Assembly (NCBI GenBank): GCA_001949185.1
Contig: BDGG01000003.1
Location: 367,612-431,611, forward strand
DNA from: Ramazzottius varieornatus
Taxonomy: Eukaryota; Tardigrada; Eutardigrada; Parachela; Ramazzottiidae
Length of the DNA stretch: 64,000 nucleotides
Direction of reading: 5' to 3'
Shown: piece by piece, positions 1 to 10,581 of the stretch
Layout of the letters: each line of letters begins with the position of its first letter
Numbering within the stretch: position 1 is the first letter of the stretch
Position numbers and translations under genes: made by a program
Notes under the pieces: generated by a model
Told to the model about the DNA's origin: nothing
What the model saw: the letters and a program-made list of their open reading frames with translations, nothing else
The model's database searches: none

Positions 1-38
1 GGTTTGGCGATCCGTAGGGAGATAAGGGAGATGATGGC

Positions 39-1879
39 TCAAACAGAATGAGCGAAATCGCTCAAATCCATTTCGGTAGCCTCTCCTGGTAGAGGGAGCC
101 AATTGCTTACCGACGAGCTCTCGCGATCTTGCATCGAGTTCGAACAGTTTCCGGGTTCTAGCATGATCTGCAAAAAATCTAGGATGTTGTCTACCATTAT
201 GGGCTCGGTATTGGCCTTGGGATGATTTTCGAAGAACCGCGCGTTGTCGAATCTAGACACAGCATCAGCCAATGTATTATCGACGCCGCTTATGTGCGTT
301 ATTCTTAGCGTGAAATTGTTGTTTGCCGCTTCAAAATAGATGCGGCGTATCACCGTCATGATGGCGACATTCGATGACGTACATTTTGCCCAGATCTGGA
401 CCACCGACATAATGTCGGAATGAAATAAGATTCGCTTTGTCTGCCAGTTTGACCCCCGAACAGAACACGAGATCAAAACTGGCAACAGTTCCAAAAAAGC
501 AATGGATGGTTTGGCTTCAAGTAGCCAGCTTGGCCATCGTAACTGAAACCATTCTGCGCCGTAAACACCACCGCGACCGATGCTACCTGATGCGTCGGTG
601 AATAGATGCATACTTGGGGTCGCCACCCATTTTGTCAGAAGAAACTTGCACGAGCCATTCCATGTCGGAAGAAAATCTATCCACCACTGCAGATCTGCTC
701 CGAAGCCATCGTTCAGTTTCAGTTTAGGATGGTCGAGTTGTTTAACCTTATGTGCAAGATTGAGCATCCTTCGGAGGAAGATTCTGCCAGCCGGGATACA
801 TTTGGTTGCAGAGCCCAATTGTCCGCAAATGCTAAGAATTCCCCGTTTAGTAGCTTTCACTCTAGCTTTGTATACCGTGAACAAATCTTGAATTTCCTTA
901 ACTTTACTTTCCGGAATGCTGATAGTCTGAGTTTCAGTATCGAGTTGAATGCCAAGGAAGGTGAGTTTGGTCGTAGGGCCCTCGGTTTTTCTTCTGCTAT
1001 GGGCACACCAAGGTGTGCACATAATGCTCCTAGAAAAGTCAACGTATAATGGCACGCAGGTGACGAACTAGGTGCAGCCCATCAGAAATCATCGATGTAA
1101 TGCAAAACGTCGAGCATTCCACCAGTAGTCTTAATTTTCCATTCGAGAATTTTGGAGAGATCATCGAATAAACTAGGTGAAGATCGACACCCAAACGGCA
1201 GTACCGTATCGAAATAATATTTTCCATCGCACATGTAAACAAGCAGACGCCAATCCTCTTTCGCGACTGGTATGAGTCTAAAGGCGCCCTTCAAATCCGT
1301 TTTTGCCATCAAACAGCCCTTTCCAAGTTTAAGACAAATATCAATGGCGTCGTCGACTGAACAGAAGTTAAGGGTATAATCTGTTTTCGAAATGTAATCG
1401 TTGACTGACTGTCTGAAGGGTCAGGACAAGTCCATAATAAGGCGAACTCCGCCTAGTTTTTTGGCGCGTACACCCATGGAGGAACAAATGAAGTGGGGAA
1501 AAGGCGGATGGTCCAAAGGACCAACGGTGTGCTTTGCAGCAACCTCTTTGGCTACATAATCGCGTACGACCTCAGGGTGTTCTCGAGCAGTTCGAGCGTT
1601 AGGAGTAATTTGAGTAACATCAGGGCCAGTATAACCCAGGCGAAAACCATTGACGAAATAATCAGCAAATTCGGAGTCAGGATAATCCTTCAGGGCATGA
1701 GCAAACCGTTCTGGTATCAACGGGGTATATGCTTTATCAGGAATTTCAACAGAAGTAAAATGATGAGTGGTAACAGGAACGGGTGCTAGCGAAGTAGATG
1801 GAACACTAAGCGTAGCGATGGGTGAGCTTGGTATGCCCGGGTTTGAGGCATTGCGAACAGGGCATAGTTCTGATAACAT
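39..1879 (-). pseudogene. DIRS-like reverse transcriptase / RNase H, broken
   Basis: Reading downward from 1879, the frame carries the entry region of a DIRS-type RT (GVRLIMDLS), then after an in-frame TGA near 1420 continues with motif A (KTDLKGAFR) and the catalytic box HYIDDF near 1085. A second in-frame TGA follows immediately, and a further frame change near 1000 leads into the thumb (LTFLGIQLD) and an RNase H domain (LFTDASGSIGRGG, FLELLP, FHSDIMSVV, GVDNTLADAVSRF). Two stops plus one frameshift make this a pseudogene. It probably overlapped the Gag-like frame in the living element, since the two open frames overlap by about 90 bp at 1786-1879. Confidence 0.75.
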
Positions 1880-3155
1880 GGTTCAGCGCAGCCACCGGGT
1901 TCGGTAAAACGACTGCAAGCCAGGACCACAGCTTTAGGTCGATTGCCATCAGAGTTAGAATTATAGCCATCAGATTTCATGTTAGAAAATCTATTAGAAG
2001 ATCTATTCACACCTTCGTTCTTGCTGGGGCATATTGTTGCGATATGGCCCTTCTCGCTGCATATATAGCAGGTAGCGATGCGTATCCACTCAGAGTATGG
2101 ACCTCGAGCAACGGAGCTGATAACTGTGGTAGTAGTAGCAGTTGGCCTGAAATTATTTTTAACGGCCTTAACGATATCACGGTCCTCGTGGTACCACCCG
2201 GTTACATCAGAATCCGGCAATGCCATCTTTTGACGGAAACGTTGGTCATATTCCAACCAAAAGCGCACGTCAGGCTTTCGTGAAGCCAACCCCCGGATGA
2301 TGCCACTATGGGCAAGGAAAGGTATAGCCATATCGGGGTAATAGTAGCTCCGATAGAGAGAGAAAGTCAAAAACGCATCTTGCCAGGAGGGCAAGTCAAC
2401 GATCACCAAGTGTCCTGTACTAGGGTCACCGGGTTGTTTGCGCTTGGTGTTATCAGACACATATCTATCAGTAACCAGATCCTGGAAAACCACGTAGGCT
2501 GCTTTTTGTCGAAGCAACTTGTCAACAGTAGGAGTGACTGGGGGGAAGTTGAAATGAGTAGAAGGAGGTGGCTTTTTTGAAACGACACTCTAGACAACTG
2601 GGGTAGGTGAGGAAGGTATTTGATTGCCGTACTGCTGTAGAGGCGAAGGAGCCCGGGAGACTGAGTACGTTGGGGAGGAGCGTACCTGACGATGGAGTGA
2701 CTCGTTTGTAGCTTCCAGCCGCTTGACATGACGAAGGATGGCGGCAATCTCTTCTGGTGTCGGGTAAGTGGCGTTGGTAGGCAACCACGATACCTTCCAT
2801 TTCGGCCTGCTTGTTCGCCTTGTAATCGTCCACCGGAAGAATATCCCATGTGACCCATCAAGACGTCGTGTCCACCAGGTCCAACTTGGCCACCAACATA
2901 CGCGCTCCCTTCGTATTCCATTCTTCTTTCCTGTCTTCCTGATCTATTCGACACGCGAAGTAATTCCGGACCAGTTCCCTGTCTTTCCAGTCTTCCAGAT
3001 CCACTTTCCAGTCTTCTGGATCCATTCTCCAAGCGGCTTGGGCTTCCCTGTCGGTCTTCTCGTCCGGGTGCTGCGAACAGCTCCAAGGCCCGATCCACAC
3101 TGACCGCGCGACGAACGTCTTTCAACGCCGAGCGAAGGCGTTTGGCGAGAGGCAC
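1786..3155 (-). pseudogene. Gag-like protein of the DIRS-type element
   Basis: The segment 2517-1786 encodes a DIRS/Ngaro-style capsid core (LPSWQDAFLTFSLY, PDVRFWLEYDQRFRQKMA) followed by one CCHC zinc knuckle, CYICSEKGHIATIC, spaced C-x2-C-x4-H-x4-C. Upstream, 3155-2590 carries a low-complexity charged region and a short coiled-coil-like stretch (EEIAAILRHVKRLEATNESL) in two other frames, so at least two frame changes separate the N-terminus from the capsid core. The Gag identity is inferred from the zinc knuckle and its position ahead of RT. Confidence 0.6.
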
Positions 3156-3559
3156 CTCTGGTAACGTGGTTAGAACTTGACTATCATCAGGCCCAGCTGG
3201 GTATTTGGTACCGTAACGGTGTCGTCCACTAGGGCTATCGGAGGCATAGCCCCGTGTAGGCTCTGAGGTCGCGAGTTTGCCATCGAGAAGACCTAAAAGA
3301 ACTGAGCAAAAGCTGATGTGCTCACCTCGTGAAACAGTGACTGACTCCAGCTGTGAATTTAGACTGTAAGCTACTCAAGATCCACATGGCAACCTAATCA
3401 AATTACTATTCTGTCATGAGGGAAATGCCGAAATGGCGTCAACGGTAGTGTATCACCTTTCGGCATTAACTCTCTTTTTCTTTTGTATTTTCCCTAACTG
3501 TAGTTTTCTGGGGCTTCAAATCACTGAGCATCAGTGCTCAGCAAGGCGTTACAGCCAGC

Positions 3560-3668
3560 TGGCTGGTATGTATGTGTATTTGTATATGTACAGCTAGCTT
3601 GCTCGTATGTATATGTATGTGCGGAGCCACATTGCTGGTATGTATATGTATGTGTACAGCTAGCTCAA
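3560..3668. repeat. Imperfect tandem repeat, unit about 45 bp
   Basis: Three diverged copies of a unit built from a GTATGTATATGTATGTG-type core followed by a conserved CAGCTAGCT segment. The short ORFs across it only reflect the lack of stops in the repeat. The 350 bp before it (3200-3560) show no gene; a small hairpin (GCCGAAATGG / CCTTTCGGC) lies at about 3427-3464. Confidence 0.7.
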
Positions 3669-3985
3669 AGATAACCTTTGGGCAACATCAGTCACATGCT
3701 AAACCTGAAATGCTTCATCAGGCGACTTCCGTTTGGTCATGTACCAGGGACAGCCTTGGCAGTAGTGGTGGTTTCCGGGCATGCAGTGTTGTTCCGATAC
3801 GACAGCGGAACTAAATCAACTGATTCGAATCTGGTCGCCCATGTTAAGCCTATAGCTATAGCGAGTCATGTCGAAATTGAGTTCTGCATTATGCATTAGA
3901 ATACAATGTATCGGAACAACACTGCGGGCATGAACTGCGCTAAGTTTACCGACCGATTGCACCGGAGGTTCCTTTGACGTAATCG

Positions 3986-4230
3986 CGAGATTTCTTCGCG
4001 AATACTCAGCGCACCGAGCTTCAAGAAGTCTAAGGATTGACCGCTGAGCGTTGCAAAAACTAACTTTCGCTTCTACAGAAGCTGATCAACGATGGACTTC
4101 TTGATGATCCTAACGGGATATGGAACTTGGAGGAATCGGGATTAGGGTTCGCGGATATGCACGACATGGTTTGCGCGAGAGAAACGTGAAGGAAGCGGTC
4201 GGCTACGTCTAAAAGAATTGCTTGAGAAAG
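3986..4230 (+). pseudogene. Fossil fragment of a pogo-like DDE transposase
   Basis: Translated pieces REISSRILSAPSFKKSKD, LQKLINDGLLDDPNGIWNLE and VKEAVGYV align in order with the transposase at 34.2-33.8 kb (REISLRILSALSFKKSRE, LLQKLGDEGFLDNPE, IWNLDESGF, VKEAVGYVKG). The pieces lie in different frames with stops between them. The first catalytic Asp has become Glu (NLEESG). This is a dead remnant of the same transposon family. Confidence 0.7.
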
Positions 4231-4830
4231 AATTTCTGCCATGGGCCAAATGACTACCACCTACAAAATTACTCCGCTCTCGACCAAGTTTTCGCTCAAC
4301 TTTGAAACCAGATTCCCATGAACTGGCTACCATCGTGCTATTCCTGAAAAAATTGTCTGCCGGAAACACGTTTACAAGAAGTCAAAATCTTCAATAAACT
4401 GGGTCAGGTCCATTGTCGAAATTGCAACCAACTTTCGCACGTTTTAGGGCTGTTTTTCAAATTTTTTTTCCCAGTTTTGAATTGTGTACCTGTGGTAGTT
4501 TTGTTGTAAACAATTAAAACAGCAACTCAGGTACAGAAAAACGGTTGAAAGTATGAGTCCAGCGTTCGAGACAAGAGCATTTTTTGCTCGGAAGAGGGTT
4601 CCCCGCCAAAATGGCCATATTTGAAGATTTTAATTCATACGCCAAGTTTGTTTGGCGTTTCTGCAATGGTTTCTGGTTTTAGAAGATGAACTGCGCCGCT
4701 TTAGAAGCCATAAGCCATAAGCCGGAACCGGAACTCGACAAAGGAGTACAGCATGGTAACGATAACTTTTTGTTCGGGACGAAATACCTTGCCCACTGGA
4801 AGTCATACTGATGAACTTTTTCGAACGTTT

Positions 4831-5400
4831 TCTCAACCGATTTGGATGCAATGTATGCCAGTGGAAACCCCTTGAAAAGTTGTATAAGGAGTATGAAGAA
4901 TTGCACGAAAAAGACGTATTGTATTCCCTCGAAAGTTTCGCGCAATCCCCTGACATGCCCGTAAAATATTACATGGCGGGAATGGAAAATATGTATGCCT
5001 CCAATCAAACACACTCGCCAATCAATCGGCATACACAGTAACGCTTTATTTCTCCGTGAAAGATTCTTCCGCCCCGCTGGAACTACACTTGAAAGACGCT
5101 TCCAAGTCCTTCCGATGGCTCTGAGGACTTGGAAGAAACTTTCGAGTGCAGTCGTAGCTCGGTGGAAGAACCATTCACGGAGGAAGAAAGTGGCTGAGTG
5201 TGGTGATTGATTGGCTAGTATGCTTGACTGAAGGGTAGATATCTTCTGTCCCGGCCAGGTAATATTTACGGGCACGTCACGTGATTACGCGAAACTTTCG
5301 AGGGAATACAGTCGTCTTTTTCGTGCAATCCTTCACACTCCTTATACAACTTTTCAAGGGGTTTCTAGTGGCATACATTGCATCCCAATCGGTTGAGAAG
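4831..5400. repeat. Foldback (large imperfect palindrome)
   Basis: The arm 4831-4975 (starting at TCTCAACCGATTTGGATGCA) returns inverted at about 5262-5400 with scattered mismatches; the loop contains a second, smaller inverted pair (AGTCCTTCCGATGG / GAGGACTTGGAAG region). ORFs across this block are products of the palindrome and do not resemble known proteins. The gap between this and the fossil transposase (4230-4830) shows no recognisable gene. Confidence 0.65.
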
Positions 5401-5467
5401 TACTTCGGTTGAGGAAAAGTACAGTACGCTGAATTTCTCATTGGGCGCCGCTTTGTGTCAAGTGGTA

Positions 5468-6135
5468 AGCTTTTTTTTACGAACGATAGACCCCGGGACT
5501 TTCTGAACGGTGAGTTTCCTCTAGATCATCAATGTTCAGATTTACTTTGAGTGTTCAAACAGGTCGGAGGGCTATCGAATGGCTGTTCCAGAAAGTTGGG
5601 ATCGACTCTTGGTCATCCCACAGTCGGGGAAGATCAGCTGATAAACCCTTTGATCGTCGTAATGTACGACCTGTACGGAGTCGTACGCGTAAATCAGGCC
5701 CGAGTGCAGGCGCGCATCTGTTCCAGTCAGTCAAGGTGTATTTGAAATCAAAATGGAAACGCTACGTGATCAAACAACCTAGGACTGGAATATGCAAAGA
5801 CAACGACGTTTCAACCGCGTTGGCAGTTGCTTCGGCCATTGATTGTCTGAGCAAGTAGTGTTGCTCATTTTGATTTCAAATCCACCTTGATTGGCTGGAA
5901 CAGATGCCAGCCTGTACTCAGGCCTGATTTACGCGTACGACTCCGTACAGGTCGTACATTACGACGATCAAAGGGTTTATCAGCTGATCTTCCCCGACTG
6001 CGGGATGACCAAGAGTCAAGCCCAACTTTCTGGAACGGCCATTCGATAGCCGTCCGACCTGTTTGAACACTCAACGCAAACCTGGACAGTGACGGTCTGC
6101 AGGAGACTCACCGTTATCGTTCGTGAAACAGAGCT
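5468..6135. mobile_element. Foldback non-autonomous element, copy A
   Basis: Arms of roughly 230-300 bp face each other: the segment around 5530-5750 reappears inverted around 5870-6085 at high identity. The ends share AGCTCTGTTTC-type termini with copies B and C (8442-8933 and 23427-23901), although the left end of this copy is degenerate (AGCTTTTTTTTACG). A TA dinucleotide lies on both sides (5466-5467 and 6136-6137), as expected for Tc1/mariner-like target duplication. No transposase is encoded; ORFs on the arms are mirror translations of the same DNA. Confidence 0.75.
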
Positions 6136-6222
6136 TAGCAACCAGCTGACCCACGCCAGTTTTTCACTGTGAGTCATTGAGGAACGGGTTTTTGGAGTTA
6201 TCCTGTGCAGTTCGAGCGCTGA

Positions 6223-7544
6223 TCATTTGTGGAAGTCCCAAAGTCCTTTCGTCGTATCCGGTAGTCTGGGGGTCAGGTGGCCGCATAGGCTGTGCGGATC
6301 GAGTTTGAGGGGACCACCCAGCTGACGTGGCGGAAATGCCGTCCGTGCTCGCGTAGACGTCGAAGGATAACCACGAAGAGCAAGACTATTCGAATACGAT
6401 GGAGCTGCAGCGTACAGTTCGCTGAAGTCAGGTACAGGTTTCGCGTTCGAAGTTGACAAGGGTGCGCCCAAGTCAATCAGGTCCATAATATCACCACATT
6501 GAGGAATGGTTGGTTTTTGTTGCGGAGTAAGCCCATTCTCGACGAAGTTGTCCGGCTTAATATCAATGACAGGTCGAACAGCGTTTCGTTGCGACGCCGA
6601 AGCAGACCTAAAAGACAGAACAAACAGACTGATGTAATTAGATGGAAATCCGCAGTGACGTAATGTACGATACTACCTGGGCTGATCTTGCCGTCCTTCG
6701 TGTTCGGCACTTATCCTGCTGGCTGCCAACGCCATTTGCAACTGACGTTCCTCTTCCTCCAGACTAATGGGTGCCAGCGAGGTAGGTGTACTTGCTGAAG
6801 AAGGCTGAGCTGCAGTCGGCAGCCTAGGTGGCGGAGATCGTTGAGGTCGCTGGAAACTAGGCGGACTCGCTGGTCGTGTGCGAGATGCACGAGCCTGCGC
6901 GTCTAAAAGCTCGACGTCGCGTTCGGAGCAGGACAAGGGTGCATTCTTGGTCGTGGTGGGTAGCGCACCGTTGAAAAAATTACGGAACTGGGGATGTTGA
7001 TAGGGGACACGCTCCATAATCCTCTTGGCTTTGGCGCGTTCAGCTTTCAAGGCAGGTGTGTCGGTCAGCAAGACTACAATCTTCCGAGCTCGTTCGCGAA
7101 TACCTTGTCCTTTCTCCACTCCGTTATCCACATACCTGAACGAAGACCAACCCCTATCATTTAGCTTTCAAAGCCGAATTTGGGGAAGGGTAAACGAGTT
7201 TGTTGCAGCTGTACCTACTTGGCGTGCTGCAGGTCCATCAGCTGGCTCAGCTGAGTCATGCACGCCATGACGACAGTTTCGGAGCCATTCTTCAGCAGAT
7301 AATCGATGACCAACAGAGACTTGTACACTACTCGCCAATGGGTATCGGTAGTCCGTAAGAATAGATCGGCGACGATGACAGGGGATTTGGTATAGGACAT
7401 TTCCGCGAGCTGCGCCATTTCCGAAGCCGCCGGTCCCCACTGTTCGTTTGTGGTCAACTCGCGTACTCGAATTTGGACGGGATCGGTGATCGTGTTGTCA
7501 AACATGTAACGGACATTTCGACAAGCCTTGTTTAGTGTATCCAT
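6223..7544 (-). CDS. Epsin-family endocytic adaptor (ENTH domain)
   Basis: Three exons, 7544-7219, 7135-6677 and 6607-6223, joined by GT-AG introns, give 389 aa with total length divisible by three. Residues 1-150 are an ENTH domain: VRELTTNEQWGP, WRVVYKSLLVIDYLLKNGSE and YVDNGVEKGQGIRERARKI match the PtdIns(4,5)P2-binding epsin fold. After a Pro/Ser-rich linker comes a ubiquitin-interacting-like motif (EEEERQLQMALAASRISAE), and further on a clathrin-box-like DLIDLG in the last exon. Epsins bend membranes and link ubiquitinated cargo to clathrin. I see no NPF motifs, which classical epsins use to bind EH-domain proteins, so the protein may be a divergent or short epsin. Start is the first ATG before the ENTH domain. 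Confidence 0.88.
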
Positions 7545-7559
7545 CAGCCGTGATCAAGA

Positions 7560-8441
7560 ACAGGTACGTCAAGGTTCGATATGGGCAATGTGCATTCCAC
7601 ACTCAAATTCGTAAGTACATTTTTCTGCCATATATACACTAGCTCAAAAAGTTTTACTGAAAGATACTATAAAAATCTAAAACCATCTAGAAAACATTTC
7701 TATGGAATCAGAATTGAGAAAATTCCGCGTTCTTGACCAAGCTTGGGCTTTGTAATGCACGTACATTGTTGGATTGACAGTAAACTCAAATTGGTATAAT
7801 GGCTCAGTTAATCCCGTTCGAAGTCGCTCTGATTTTATGGAGCATACAGTGTCTCGATGTATGTGATGATTATTTTTTCTTTTGATCTCCGATTCGGTTA
7901 GCGCTGAGTTTCGCTTGCGTCTTTTAATCAACAGATCACTGGGCAACGCAGAATCAAGGCAAACAGATCGAGTCGCAAATGAATATCTTCATATGAGAAT
8001 GCGCCCAAAGAGTTTTGGCTCCGAATCGGTCTTTTATAACATCAAGTTACTAAGAAAAGTGAACTTTACCACCGGTTCATTTTGTCGCAATATGTTGTAA
8101 TACTAAAGTCAAAACGAGTGGCTGAAAGATTTCAGGATATCACTCCAAAAACATAGGGGTGTTGAGAGCTGGTTTTACCATGAGCAGCGCGCTCCACTTA
8201 GGGACGCGCACTAGCGAGCGCTCCCGGTGCGGGTCGTCTCTGCACGATCCGTATTTGATTAATTGATTAAAATAACTGTGCACAGCGGACAGCCGATCCG
8301 CGTGCCGATTATGCAATACACGGAATTCGATTCTTGCACATTGTTCTTCCTAGCTTTCTAACCTGTAGTCAAAACTTGATTTTGATTTTGTTGCCACCGA
8401 TACAGTGTGAGGCTATCACGTAATGCTCGCAGAGCTTACTA
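7560..8441. other. No gene recognised
   Basis: Upstream side of the epsin gene, so its promoter should be in the first few hundred bases, but I see no clear core-promoter motif. The short ORFs at 7677-8100 on both strands resemble nothing I know and lack codon-like composition. Confidence 0.5.
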
Positions 8442-8933
8442 AGCCCTGTTTCATCTACCGATGGGTGGTACTTTTAGCCTCCTGGCCACCCCAGGTGCGG
8501 GTCGTCCCGGGTAGTGAGCACGCGGCAGACCGGCCAATCAACGGTCAGCTGTCAATCAGTCGAGAATGAATGTGTAGTATCACACACGGTTAGCCCAGCG
8601 TGTCATTGATTACCTGATTATGTACTCATGGCGCAAATCTGTTCGACTGATGGACAGCTGACCGTTGATTGGCCGGTCTGCCGCGTGCTCACTACCCGGG
8701 ACGGATCCACGCGTACGACTGTGTGAAGGATCTTACATACTGAGGATCAGAGATCCTATCAGTTGATCTTCTCCCGTAGCGGGATGATCAAAAGCTGATC
8801 TTAGCTTTCTAAAACGGTCAAGTTGACCCGCCTCGCGAACTAAGAACTATAGCCGTAAAAGAATCCATAAAAATTGTTGGATGGGTTGGCCAAGAGGCTA
8901 AACGTACCACCCATCGGTAGATGAAACAGAGCT
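8442..8933. mobile_element. Foldback non-autonomous element, copy B
   Basis: Terminal inverted repeats start AGCCCTGTTTCATCTACCG and end with the inverted AGCTCTGTTTCATCTACCG. A TA flanks each end (8440-8441 and 8934-8935). Inside, a second inverted pair (CAATCAACGGTCAGCTG and neighbours, 8530-8560 versus 8645-8675) and a unique part with GATCAGAGATCCTATCAG are shared with copy C. No ORF of note. The following 500 bp to 9440 hold no recognisable gene. Confidence 0.8.
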
Positions 8934-9445
8934 TAATACAACGATGCATGCGATTTGATAACCCTCTGTTATCCTATGTCAAACCACTTCAGGTGGTCTA
9001 ATGGCTAGCCGTTGGTCTTTCTAGGTTGAACACTAGGGTCGGCCATTTGTTTTGCTATGTTTGACCACCGATACTCGCCATTGGCATTGATAGGTTGACC
9101 GCCCAATTGCAGCTGGTTTATTGGCCCGTCCTCTCTGTCTGTCGGTCAATGGGCGTGGTAACCGGTCTGGGCATTTTATTACGTCAGATGTGAATGAACC
9201 TTGGTTCCCGTCCTTTGATCTTTCCGCCATAGGCTCAGGCTTGCCATATTTTCCCCAATTTAAGGGCTATAGAATGACTGAACAGCTTTCTACGATGACT
9301 CAAGCGGTCTACGATTCATTCTAAAGCTCCGCTGGAAGGCCAGCCTTTTGGGCGGAGCTCTCGCAAAACGCCCGCACAGGTTAACTACCCGGTAACTCTT
9401 TTCAAGAAAATACGCTGAAAACAAGTCTGATATGACGCTGGTGAA

Positions 9446-10008
9446 TTATGTGGACTTCTTCTTATCGGTTGACTGATCCTTGAAATAGTCGACTTTCTTG
9501 CCTGATTTGGCCTGTTGCTCCTGCAGCGAGGCTTCATCCTTGCCTTCCTCGAAAACGATACTGCCACTTCGATGTGTTTCGTGCGCTAGTTCGATGGGAT
9601 CCTTGGGTTCCGCGTGAGATAACTCTTCCATAACTTCCATCTCGTGCTGCTGAGCTGCGTGCTCTTGTACGAGTTCCGTTTTCTGGAGTAGGCAAACGTA
9701 AATTGCTCAATATGCTCATAGGAATGCGATTCGATCCAGCTTGAGCCTTAAGGACCATGTTAGCGATGTTACGTTCAGAGTGAATAAAAAACTTAATAGA
9801 TGCTCAATCTTACATGAGTGAAGTTTGGCACATCGATCTGGATCTTCGTGTTAACCGTTTTCTGGATCTGTGATGTCGGCACACTGTTTCCAGAGGAATA
9901 TAGCAATCCCGCGTGCACCGCGAAGTTTCGCTTTGGACGATATCCAGCAGCGCCAGACCGCATGGACGTTACAGCACGTAGGATCGTTTGAGGTAGCATC
10001 ATAGCCAT
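9446..10008 (-). CDS. Unrecognised protein with mitochondrial-type presequence
   Basis: The first exon, 10008-9814, encodes 65 residues starting MAMMLPQTILRAVTSMRSGA and is rich in Arg, Ser, Ala and hydrophobic residues without acidic ones, typical of a mitochondrial targeting peptide; it ends at a good GTAAGA donor. A middle stretch (SERNIANMVLKAQAG, about 9770-9700) and a C-terminal exon (about 9684-9446) rich in Glu, Gln and Lys (ELVQEHAAQQHE, EEGKDEASLQEQQ) ending in KKKST follow. The C-terminal part looks disordered and very hydrophilic. The junctions of the middle exon are unresolved: no clean acceptor precedes it. I do not recognise the family. A truncated second copy lies at 19199-19306. 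Confidence 0.5.
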
Positions 10009-10581
10009 TTGAACTGCCAAAATAAGTCACTTAGACCGCGATACCGGCGTCATGTTGTCAAAACTTGAAACGGAACCAATTACAACTTCAGCATCTTCCT
10101 AAAAGGCACAACCAGCATGGATTCAAACAAGATGCGCTCTTCGCCGTTGCAGAAAACACGCTGACAAGCCGGAACAGCTGATTATAAGCTCTTGACAGGC
10201 AGCAACACTGCAACAGTGCAGTGCATTCGACAGATGGCGACAAGAGTAACTGTTCCGTCTGTTAGCACGACTACGATTTTCACGTTTCGGTGGAATTCTT
10301 CGGCATTGTTTGTGGCATGAAACATAAAAGGGAAGTGCTGTAATCGTCTTACGTCAAACCAAATAAGATAACCTATCGTTCTCGGTTGCCGGCGATATGA
10401 CCAACAAGGAATCACTGGGACGATTCTCGTGCCTCTATAATCGTTCATTCATTTTGTCGAAAAGGGAATCGTTTTTGCAGCAAGTAGAAAGTCGCCCAAA
10501 ATTTGGCCATAATTTTAACTGGATTTAGAGTCACTACGAACATATTTATACGTAACGTTGGGAGATTTAGTTTCTGGAAAA

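Larger units (their letters stand above)
1..3200 (-). mobile_element. DIRS/Ngaro-type retroelement, decayed, truncated by the window edge
   Basis: Two adjacent coding regions read on the minus strand in the order Gag-like (about 3155 to 1786) then reverse transcriptase plus RNase H (about 1880 to 39). The RT/RNase H type resembles tyrosine-recombinase retroelements (DIRS/Ngaro): no aspartic protease and no integrase is seen between Gag and RT. The tyrosine recombinase would lie beyond the window start, so the class rests on RT/RH and Gag resemblance only. No LTR, split repeat or inverted terminal repeat was identified. Several stops and frame changes show that it is not active. Confidence 0.75.

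Noticed and set aside
3572-3899. Cys-rich ORF MCICICTASLLVC
   Set aside because: Produced by the GTATGT tandem repeat; no start context, domain or continuation.
5532-6074. Two similar ORFs on opposite strands sharing SRGRSADKPFDRRNVRPVRS
   Set aside because: They are translations of the two arms of one palindrome, not two genes.
8988-9050. tRNA-like A-box region (GGTGGTCTAATGGCTAG), possibly a tRNA-derived SINE head
   Set aside because: No B box with GGTTCGANTCC at the right distance and no acceptor-stem pairing.
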